DNA from: Bacteroidales bacterium UBA1179
Lineage (GTDB): Bacteria > Bacteroidota > Bacteroidia > Bacteroidales > Bacteroidaceae
NCBI GenBank assembly: GCA_002309915.1
Contig: DBYT01000052.1
Coordinates: 9,476-17,218, forward strand
Reading direction: 5' to 3'
DNA length: 7,743 nucleotides
Every line of letters begins with the position of its first letter. Position 1 is the stretch's first letter. The notes below the pieces were generated by a model. It did not search any database. It was not told the DNA's origin and saw only the letters and a list, made by a program, of their open reading frames with translations. Below are positions 1 to 5,421 of this stretch, piece by piece. Both the position numbers and the translations under genes were made by a program.

Positions 1-138
1 CAGCCGCAGGATATGTCCCAGGAGAATGCCGAGCAGATTCTTGAAGCTGCAATGCAGGATGAGAAAGAGGTTCAGGAACGTGTTCAGGAACAGCTTATGA
101 AGGCTCAGCCTAAGAAACCGTTGGAAAAAGATTGGTAA
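1..138 (+). CDS. batC: BatC, C-terminal end only (TPR protein of the Bat operon)
   Basis: Frame 1 is open from the window edge to a TAA at 136-138 and encodes 45 residues. The fragment is rich in Q, E and K, is probably helical (it includes QDMSQENAEQILEAAMQDEK), and ends in PLEKDW. The identification rests on this tail, which resembles the ends of Bacteroidales BatC proteins as I remember them, and on its position immediately before batD. The TPR repeats and the start lie outside the window. BatC is known as a TPR protein that accompanies the von Willebrand-type BatA and BatB proteins in the Bacteroides aerotolerance operon. The stop is only 2 nt before the batD ATG, so the two are almost certainly co-transcribed and probably translationally coupled. 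The fragment alone would be too short to name. Confidence 0.75.
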   Translation, partial: QPQDMSQENAEQILEAAMQDEKEVQERVQEQLMKAQPKKPLEKDW

Positions 139-140
139 TT

Positions 141-2003
141 ATGAATATACTCAACAAGACAAAGGGACTGTTACTCGCGGCCGCTGTCATCATGATGGCC
201 GGAGTGAGAGCTATTGCCCAGGACGTGACCTTTACCGCACAGGCTCCTAAGGCTGTGGTGGTAGGAGAGCGCTTCAGGATTACATATAAGGTCAATACAC
301 GTGATGCCAAGGAGTTCCGTGCCCCGGATATGAAGGACCTTCAGATCCTGTCAGGCCCTGCAACATCGACATCATCAAGTACAACCATTATCAATGGCCA
401 GCGCTCCGAGAATACATCTGTCACATATACCTATATGGCCATTGCTCCGGAGGAGGGTGAAATTGAACTGGACGGCGCAACGATAAAGGCCGGCGGCAAG
501 CAGGTCACATCCAACAAACTGACCATCAAGGTACTGCCGCCCGATCAGGCCACGCAGGCCAGTCAAGGGCAGGGGGGTGCCCAGTCCTCAAACAGACAGT
601 CGTCCGGACAGGGTTCGCAGACCGTCGGAGCCGATGACCTGTTTATGCTGGCAACCGTAGACAAGACCACCGTATATGAGCAGGAAGCTCTTTTGCTGAC
701 ATACAAGATATACAAGTTGCCATCAGTTGACCTTCAGACCATGAGCAACACGATGCCCGACATCAAGAACTGCCATGTACAGCAGGTGGAACTGCCATCC
801 AACAAGGAGTTCAATCTGGAGCATTACAACGGCCGCAACTACCAGACAATGTTATGGAGTCAGTATGTGCTCTTCCCGCAGCATTCAGGCGAAGTAGAGA
901 TACCTTCAACCACATTTGAGGGCACCATAGCACAGAGGGTTGACAACAACAGCGGTGACATCTTTGACATGTTCTTCAACTCCAGCAGATATGTGGAGGT
1001 AAAGAAGGATCTGACAGCAAAGCCCATAAAGATAACTGTCAAACCCCTGCCGCAGGGAAAGACAAGCGCTTTCTACGGTGGAGTGGGTGATTTCAGCATA
1101 AGCTCAACCATCAGCAGCACCGATGTGACTGCCAATGACGCCGTAACGGTAAGAGTCATCCTTTCAGGAACAGGTAACCTGAAACTTATCAAAACCCCGG
1201 AAATGAAGTTCCCGCAGGACTTTGACATATACGATCCCAAGATTGACAACAAATACACCATAAAGGGCGGCCGTCAGACGGGTAACAAGGTTTATGAGTA
1301 TCTGATCATTCCGCGTTACGCCGGTCAGTACACGATACCTGCGCTGGAATTCCAGTATTTCGATCCCAAGAGCGGTTCTTACAAGACCGTAAAGACCGAT
1401 GAATACACGCTGAACGTTGCCAAAGGGCAGGGTGGAGGCGAGTCCCAGGGATCAGTCTCATACGTCAGCAAGGAAGATCTTAGGTATGTAGGCCAGGACG
1501 TACGTTTCCATTCGACTCCGTCCAGACTCAAGTCTGACAGTTCACAGTTCTTCGGCTCACTGCTGTTCTGGCTCTGCATTGCATTGCCGCTTGTAATCCT
1601 TATAACCGTTGTTGCCATTTCCAGAAAGCGTGTGGCCGATAACGCCAACGTAGCCAAGGTACGTGCAGGAAAGGCCAACTCGGTTGCAACCAAACGCCTT
1701 AAGATTGCGCGCAAGCTTATGAAGGAAAACCGTAAGGACCAATTCTATGATGAGATGATGCGCGCTCTGCAAGGCTATTTCGGCGATAAACTGTCAATTC
1801 CCGTAGCTGAGCTCTCCAAGGAGAACATCGAAGCCAGCCTTAAGCGCAGGAATGTGCCTGAGGAGCCTGTAAAACAGGTTATAGGACTGCTGGATGACTG
1901 CGAGTTCGCCCGTTTCGCTCCCGGTGACGACACCGGCCGCATGGACCGTCTGTATGAGGAGGCCGCACGTGTAATCGGCCAGATTGAGAACACCATTAAG
2001 TGA
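141..2003 (+). CDS. batD: BatD, membrane-anchored periplasmic protein of the Bat operon
   Basis: The gene encodes 620 residues from the ATG at 141. A TTG at 132 would add three residues but lies inside batC, and the ATG gives a clean signal peptide. Residues 1-26 form that signal peptide, with likely cleavage at AIA|Q. Residues 28-132 are a beta-rich, immunoglobulin-like region typical of BatD N-termini. Residues 136-163 form a Q/S/G-rich flexible linker. A second long beta-rich periplasmic region runs to about 465. One transmembrane helix lies at about 473-493 (LLFWLCIALPLVILITVV), followed by basic residues (SRKR) and a helical, presumably cytoplasmic tail of about 125 residues. This layout and length match the BatD family. 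Its molecular function is unsettled. The bat genes were linked to aerotolerance in Bacteroides, and a role in envelope stress or in MoxR/vWA-based assembly is inference. It sits between batC (2-nt gap) and batE (8-nt gap). Confidence 0.93.
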   Translation: MNILNKTKGLLLAAAVIMMAGVRAIAQDVTFTAQAPKAVVVGERFRITYKVNTRDAKEFRAPDMKDLQILSGPATSTSSSTTIINGQRSENTSVTYTYMAIAPEEGEIELDGATIKAGGKQVTSNKLTIKVLPPDQATQASQGQGGAQSSNRQSSGQGSQTVGADDLFMLATVDKTTVYEQEALLLTYKIYKLPSVDLQTMSNTMPDIKNCHVQQVELPSNKEFNLEHYNGRNYQTMLWSQYVLFPQHSGEVEIPSTTFEGTIAQRVDNNSGDIFDMFFNSSRYVEVKKDLTAKPIKITVKPLPQGKTSAFYGGVGDFSISSTISSTDVTANDAVTVRVILSGTGNLKLIKTPEMKFPQDFDIYDPKIDNKYTIKGGRQTGNKVYEYLIIPRYAGQYTIPALEFQYFDPKSGSYKTVKTDEYTLNVAKGQGGGESQGSVSYVSKEDLRYVGQDVRFHSTPSRLKSDSSQFFGSLLFWLCIALPLVILITVVAISRKRVADNANVAKVRAGKANSVATKRLKIARKLMKENRKDQFYDEMMRALQGYFGDKLSIPVAELSKENIEASLKRRNVPEEPVKQVIGLLDDCEFARFAPGDDTGRMDRLYEEAARVIGQIENTIK

Positions 2004-2011
2004 ATAGGATT

Positions 2012-2812
2012 ATGAAAAAGATAATTGCTCTTTTATTTGCATTGGTTCCTGTCCTGGCAATGGCTCAGGAGAATACCGGAATGACCAGTCTGGTGACTGA
2101 CTCTACAAAGATCGATGCCGTTCCTACATTGGCTGAGGCTGACAGCGCATATATACAAGGTGATTACCTTACCGCTATCAGTAATTATGAGTGGATTATT
2201 GAGAATCAGGGTGTTAACGCCACCTTATATATGAACCTGGGTAACTGCTGGCTCAAGCGTGACGAGGTTGCCAAGGCCATACTCAATTATGAGCGCGCAT
2301 ACCTGCTTGATCCTTCAGACCCTGATATAAGGTTCAATCTGGAGTTGGCACGCACTAAAACAGTTGATAAGGTAAGTGCTGTAAATCAGTTGTTTATCAC
2401 CGTGTGGTTTAAGAAACTGCTGGCGGTACTTGACGTCAACGGATGGGCCTTACTGACTGTAATTCTGTTCGTTCTGGCCGTAATATTGGTGGGCATATTG
2501 CTATTCTCCAAGAAATCAGGCATCAGGAAAATATCTTTTTCTTTTAGTCTCTTTTTCTTGCTTTTGTCCATTTTATCTTTTATCTTCGCTACTACGCAGA
2601 TGGGAAATCTCAAGCAGCGTGACACCGCAATCATCATGTCACCGAGTGTTACGGTCAAGAGTACACCCACCAGCGCCGGTACAGACCTGTTCATCATTCA
2701 TGAAGGACGCAAGGTTAAGATTCTTGATTCTTCCATGAAAGAGTGGGTGGAGATAAGACTTGAGGACGGAAATACAGGTTGGATACCGGTCAGCGTAATG
2801 GAAATCATTTAA
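2012..2812 (+). CDS. batE: BatE, TPR and SH3-domain membrane protein of the Bat operon
   Basis: The gene encodes 266 residues from the ATG at 2012. A GTG at 2000 would add four residues and overlap the batD stop (GTGA). I chose the ATG because it begins a standard signal peptide, MKKIIALLFALVPVLAMA|Q, with a weak AGGA-like element just upstream. Residues about 40-108 form a TPR region, including a repeat beginning ATLYMNLGNCWLKRDEVAKA and ending in LDPSDPDIRFNLELA. Two transmembrane helices follow at about 145-165 and 174-194. Residues about 206-264 form a bacterial SH3-like domain with the typical pattern of V..V...P....DLF..HEG..V.I and EWVEIRLEDGNTGWIP. This exact order of signal peptide, TPR, two membrane helices and SH3 is the BatE architecture. 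The TPR and SH3 regions should both face the periplasm, an inference from the two helices plus a cleaved signal peptide. Partners are probably the other Bat proteins. Confidence 0.92.
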   Translation: MKKIIALLFALVPVLAMAQENTGMTSLVTDSTKIDAVPTLAEADSAYIQGDYLTAISNYEWIIENQGVNATLYMNLGNCWLKRDEVAKAILNYERAYLLDPSDPDIRFNLELARTKTVDKVSAVNQLFITVWFKKLLAVLDVNGWALLTVILFVLAVILVGILLFSKKSGIRKISFSFSLFFLLLSILSFIFATTQMGNLKQRDTAIIMSPSVTVKSTPTSAGTDLFIIHEGRKVKILDSSMKEWVEIRLEDGNTGWIPVSVMEII

Positions 2813-2823
2813 TCGGAATATGA

Positions 2824-3534
2824 ATGACTGAGTTACAGGGTCTCATAGAGACAGACAGATTGGCCACGCTGTCAATTAACGGCAGCGAATCCCTTTTCTG
2901 GGATGGTGTGGCCAATATATATACCTCAGCATTAGTGTGGATTCCGCTTGCCTTGTTTGCTATCTTACTGTTAATCAGGAACATAGATCCTAAAAAACTG
3001 CTTTTGGTACTGCTTATGGTGGTACTGACAGTCGTATTGTGTGACCAACTGTCATCATCGGTCTGCAAACCGCTTTTCCATAGGTTAAGACCCACAAGAG
3101 ATCCCTATATATTAAATATGGTGGATACCGTAAATGGCTATCGTGGAGGACTTTACGGGTTCTTCTCAGGGCATGCGGCCAATTCGTTCGGCCTGGCGGC
3201 TCTGTTCATGTGGCTGGTAAGAGACCGCTGGTTCAGTCTGGCAGTCGGAATTTGGGCTATAATCAACTCGCTGATAAGGACATACTTAGGCGTACACTTT
3301 GCAGGAGATATCCTTGTAGGTGCCATCGTAGGCAGTCTTATCGGCAGTCTGATGTACTGGATATTCTACATGACCACACGTAAGGACCGCAACCGCCGTA
3401 ATGTCCATGATTCAAGTCTTCTGTATACAAGGACCGGATTCATGCGCAGTGACGTATTTGTGTTCATGTGCGTGTTGTTCGGAACATATTCGGTAATATT
3501 GATAGGATCCTGTATAACGCAGGGCTTGGCATGA
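2824..3534 (+). CDS. PAP2-family membrane phosphatase
   Basis: The gene encodes 236 residues. An in-frame TGA directly precedes the ATG, so this is the earliest start; a weak GGA lies 6 nt upstream. The three PAP2 phosphatase motifs are present: K82-x6-R89-P90 (KPLFHRLRP), S115-G116-H117 (FFSGHA), and R152-x5-H158-x3-D162 (RTYLGVHFAGD). H117 is the expected general acid and H158 the nucleophile. Hydrophobic segments lie at about 35-52, 57-75, 118-133, 137-151, 163-183 and 209-230, fitting a six-helix integral membrane enzyme with its active site at the periplasmic face. Family members remove phosphate from lipids such as undecaprenyl pyrophosphate, phosphatidic acid, phosphatidylglycerol phosphate or lipid A (LpxE/LpxF type). 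The substrate cannot be read from this sequence. The usual Ser before the Arg of motif 3 is Ile151. It starts 11 nt after batE and is probably in the bat transcript. Confidence 0.9.
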   Translation: MTELQGLIETDRLATLSINGSESLFWDGVANIYTSALVWIPLALFAILLLIRNIDPKKLLLVLLMVVLTVVLCDQLSSSVCKPLFHRLRPTRDPYILNMVDTVNGYRGGLYGFFSGHAANSFGLAALFMWLVRDRWFSLAVGIWAIINSLIRTYLGVHFAGDILVGAIVGSLIGSLMYWIFYMTTRKDRNRRNVHDSSLLYTRTGFMRSDVFVFMCVLFGTYSVILIGSCITQGLA

Positions 3535-3592
3535 TTTTTGTTTTACGAGAATTGAATATTTGTAAACTGATTTAGATAACTACCTAATTTTA

Positions 3593-3853
3593 ATGCTTAT
3601 GACCAGATTAATCACATTCAACGAACTGCGCCAGATCAAAGCGCAACTTCCGGAGGGCAGTATTCACAGAATTGCCGACGAGCTGAATCTTGATGTAGAG
3701 ACAGTAAGAAACTTCTTTGGAGGTACAGACTACAAGCAAGGTTCAGCAGTAGGTTTCCACATAGAGCCGGGACCAAACGGCGGATGCGTTGTCCTGGATG
3801 ATACTACAGTTCTGGATAGAGCTCTTGAAATTATTGCAGAAAGCAAGAAGTAA
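3593..3853 (+). CDS. Small acidic protein with predicted helix-turn-helix, function unknown
   Basis: The gene encodes 86 residues from the ATG at 3593. A second in-frame ATG at 3599 would give 84 residues, and neither start has a visible Shine-Dalgarno. Residues about 24-43 (IHRIADELNLDVETVRNFFG) read as a helix-turn-helix: a first helix with ADEL, a turn, and a recognition-like helix starting at VETVRNFF. The rest carries a short motif, HIEPGPNGGCVVLDDTTVLD, ending in an amphipathic helix. I recall similar short conserved proteins in Bacteroidales, usually labelled hypothetical or DNA-binding, but cannot name the family. The protein is net acidic (about 13 D/E against 9 K/R), so it may act through protein contacts rather than as a strong stand-alone DNA binder. 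It lies 58 nt after the phosphatase with no clear terminator between them, so it could be the operon's last gene or have its own promoter. A strong terminator follows. Confidence 0.8.
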   Translation: MLMTRLITFNELRQIKAQLPEGSIHRIADELNLDVETVRNFFGGTDYKQGSAVGFHIEPGPNGGCVVLDDTTVLDRALEIIAESKK

Positions 3854-3887
3854 TTGAGAATTGAAAATTGAGAATTGAGAATTAAAT
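3853..3887 (+). repeat. Tandem heptamer ATTGARA between stop codon and terminator
   Basis: Four consecutive 7-bp units can be read (ATTGAGA, ATTGAAA, ATTGAGA, ATTGAGA), followed by a degenerate fifth (ATTAAAT). The first unit begins on the last base of the stop codon at 3851-3853, and the last runs into the terminator stem. The 18-nt stretch at 3852-3869 (AATTGAGAATTGAAAATT) recurs exactly as its reverse complement at 4056-4073. From memory, similar A+T-rich heptamer tracts are scattered in Bacteroidota intergenic regions. Their role is not evident here. Confidence 0.85.
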
Positions 3888-3914
3888 GCTTGCGAAATAC
3901 CGCAAGCATTTTTT
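3884..3914 (+). terminator. Intrinsic terminator after the small HTH gene
   Basis: An 11-bp perfect stem is formed by AAATGCTTGCG (3884-3894) and CGCAAGCATTT (3901-3911) with a 6-nt loop AAATAC. A run of six T residues at 3909-3914 partly overlaps the stem's 3' end. It lies 30 nt after the stop of the small HTH gene. On the minus strand the hairpin is followed only by TTTAATTC, so it should be much weaker in that direction. Confidence 0.9.
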
Positions 3915-4020
3915 CTTATATATTCCTAGGAAAGTCCCCTCGTCTTAAATTCCCCAATTTTTGCATAATAACTATTATGTTAAATAGCAAATAATTAAGC
4001 ACACCCCACTGCCGGGAAAT
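3915..4020. other. Unassigned AT-rich spacer between convergent terminators
   Basis: About 105 bp lie between the two terminators, and I see no gene in them. There are two perfect dyads: TTCCTAGGAA at 3923-3932, and CATAATA-AC-TATTATG at 3964-3979. The 2-nt gap of the second is too small for an RNA hairpin loop, so if it matters it is more like a protein-binding palindrome. No Bacteroidota-type promoter (TTTG near -33 with TAnnTTTG near -7) is convincing on either strand. A C-rich stretch (GTCCCC at 3934-3939, TTCCCC at 3950-3955) differs from the surrounding AT-rich DNA. This could be a decayed element or simply neutral spacer. Confidence 0.5.
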
Positions 4021-4053
4021 AACAAGAAAGGCCCCACAATCTGTGGAGCCTTT
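4021..4053 (-). terminator. Intrinsic terminator after the TPR gene
   Basis: Read on the minus strand, AAAGGCTCCACA pairs with TGTGGGGCCTTT around a GAT loop. This gives a 12-bp stem with one U-G wobble, followed by the T-rich tail CTTGTTATTT. On the plus strand the wobble becomes a C-A mismatch and the downstream tract is only TTTCAAATTTT, so the hairpin should work mainly for the minus-strand gene, with possible weak activity the other way. It begins 23 nt after that gene's stop. Confidence 0.87.
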
Positions 4054-4073
4054 CAAATTTTCAATTCTCAATT
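4054..4073 (-). repeat. Second ATTGARA heptamer tract, inverted relative to the first
   Basis: On the minus strand, two intact heptamers (ATTGAGA, ATTGAAA) and a degenerate ATTTGAAA begin 4 nt after the TPR gene's TAA and run into its terminator stem. The 18 bases at 4056-4073 are the exact reverse complement of 3852-3869. Relative to its own gene, the tract therefore has the same orientation and place as the one after the small HTH gene. Confidence 0.8.
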
Positions 4074-4076
4074 GAT

Positions 4077-5360
4077 TTAGAGCAATCCTTTCTCCTTCAT
4101 GCGAGCCTCAACCTCGTTGAGTTCCTTTGACATATCCAGCTGATAGTAGATTGTCTGCAGAGGAATTGCCCACTTGTCAGTTGAAGAAGCCTCAAGCTCA
4201 CGATACTTGGTGAAATACGGAAGAGCCTTCTTGTAGTAGTTCTTCTGCTCCTTGATGGCATCCTTGTAAGCCTTTGAACGGTAATCCAGGTTGCTCTTTG
4301 AATCCATGAAATCAGAAGCCTGGAACATGATGCAGAGACCTAGGTTGAAATAAGCGTCTGAGAGTTTCTCATCCTTCTCAATAGCCTTCTCATACTGAGC
4401 TATAGCTGCATCGTAATTCTTGTTCTGCTGTGATACATAACCAAGAACGTAGTAGTTGTAAGCCTTCTCAGGATCGATTTCAATCATCTCCTTTACGAAT
4501 GCCTCGAGTTCTGAAAGATCACCCTTGAGGTTGTAGTAGTTGAGCAGCTTACCATAGTAATACTGTTCTGTGGGATACTTTACAAGACCACTCTTAAGGG
4601 TCTCCAGCCACTTAACGGTATCCTGGAGGTTGCCGTAAGCGTCGCAGATCATCTCGGTAGCGGTCTCTCCTACCTCCTCGTCAGCGGTAGCAACCTGTGC
4701 ATACTTCAGAACGTTTTCCCACTTCTCAAGATTGTATGCTGCAAGTGCAGGATAATATGAGAATATGGGCTTGTTCTTGATGAAGTTTGAATCAGCATCG
4801 ACGATATCCTTTACCATAGGATGGCTGGCCATTGTGAAGTATGCGTCAAACATCTCATAAGCCTTGTTGTAATCCTGGTGGTCGTTGAAATAGAATATAC
4901 CGCCGCGAATCAGGTCACCCATTGTTCTGTGGATCTCGCCTGCATGTTTCTTTCTGGCCTCCTGGGATGTCTTGCCCTTTGCATTGGGAATCTGCTGGAG
5001 AGAGTCAGCCTTCATGGCAAACTTGTACCAGCTTGTAAGCAGATTGTACATACCTACGGTATCATATGCCTGGGTGTAGGACTTGGTATTCTCCTGATAG
5101 TAGAAATGCTGATAGATGTCGGCAGCAACAAGCCATGTCTGATCCCAATTCTCGTTGAGCTGATTCTTCATAGCATTGTCGATGAGACGTTTTGCACCTC
5201 TCTTGTCCTGAACGTCATCTCTTTCGAATTCGTTCTTAGCCTCCTTAACCTCCTTCTGGGCGGCTTTAGTGGCTTTCTTGAGCTCTTTTTCAGTCATCTG
5301 GGCGTATGATGTGCATGACATACCCAGAGCTGCAATCAAAACAAAGATAAGCTTCTTCAT
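4077..5360 (-). CDS. Exported tetratricopeptide-repeat protein, function unknown
   Basis: The gene encodes 427 residues, with its ATG at 5358-5360 and TAA at 4077-4079. Residues 1-20 form a signal peptide (MKKLIFVLIAALGM, then SCTSYA|Q). Cys16 lies within it but lacks a proper lipobox (GMSC, no Leu/Val at -3), so cleavage by signal peptidase I at A20 is more likely than lipidation. A lysine/glutamate-rich, probably helical stretch follows at about 22-60. The remainder is alpha-helical TPR-like sequence, clearest at residues about 300-343 (YNYYVLGYVSQQNKNYDAAI and YEKAIEKDEKLSDAYFNLGL), with weaker units at about 200-290 and 365-390. TPR proteins scaffold protein complexes; no enzymatic motif is visible and the partner is unknown. 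It starts 61 nt after the gyrA stop. That gap is AT-rich, with no hairpin terminator and no convincing Bacteroidota promoter, so read-through from gyrA is plausible. No Shine-Dalgarno is visible (TATTCAAC before ATG). Confidence 0.88.
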   Translation of the reverse strand: MKKLIFVLIAALGMSCTSYAQMTEKELKKATKAAQKEVKEAKNEFERDDVQDKRGAKRLIDNAMKNQLNENWDQTWLVAADIYQHFYYQENTKSYTQAYDTVGMYNLLTSWYKFAMKADSLQQIPNAKGKTSQEARKKHAGEIHRTMGDLIRGGIFYFNDHQDYNKAYEMFDAYFTMASHPMVKDIVDADSNFIKNKPIFSYYPALAAYNLEKWENVLKYAQVATADEEVGETATEMICDAYGNLQDTVKWLETLKSGLVKYPTEQYYYGKLLNYYNLKGDLSELEAFVKEMIEIDPEKAYNYYVLGYVSQQNKNYDAAIAQYEKAIEKDEKLSDAYFNLGLCIMFQASDFMDSKSNLDYRSKAYKDAIKEQKNYYKKALPYFTKYRELEASSTDKWAIPLQTIYYQLDMSKELNEVEARMKEKGLL

Positions 5361-5421
5361 GTTGAATAAAGTTTAATAGGTTTTACATTATTAATATATT
5401 ATTTGTTTCCTCTAGTTAAAG

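Noticed and set aside
1379..1714. 111-residue minus-strand open frame opposite batD
   Set aside because: It is antisense to the conserved BatD anchor region and has no recognisable motif or start context.
2000..2011. GTG start for batE overlapping the batD stop
   Set aside because: It would add four residues (MNRI) before a signal peptide that begins naturally at the ATG at 2012. Possible, but less likely.
2530..2590. Strongly T-rich stretch within batE
   Set aside because: It is explained by Phe/Leu/Ile/Ser codons of the second transmembrane helix. The frame is intact and no hairpin precedes it.
3537..3562. Possible Bacteroidota promoter before the small HTH gene (TTTG at 3537-3540, AATATTTG at 3555-3562)
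   Set aside because: The spacing of 14 nt is shorter than the roughly 19-21 nt expected between the -33 and -7 elements, and the -7 box lacks its first T. Not strong enough to annotate.
3853..3887. Heptamer tract considered as part of a CRISPR or phage attachment site
   Set aside because: Units are contiguous 7-mers without spacers, and no cas or integrase gene is nearby. A tandem repeat explains it.
3916..3966. 16-codon minus-strand frame (ATG to TAA) in the convergent spacer
   Set aside because: It has no ribosome binding site or promoter, runs up against the opposing terminator hairpin and its T tract, and is well within chance length for AT-rich DNA.
4821..5309. 162-residue open frame on the plus strand, antisense to the TPR gene
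   Set aside because: It lies wholly inside a well-supported gene on the other strand, and its Leu/Val/Cys-rich translation shows no domain or start signal. It is a shadow of the lysine/glutamate-rich coding strand.
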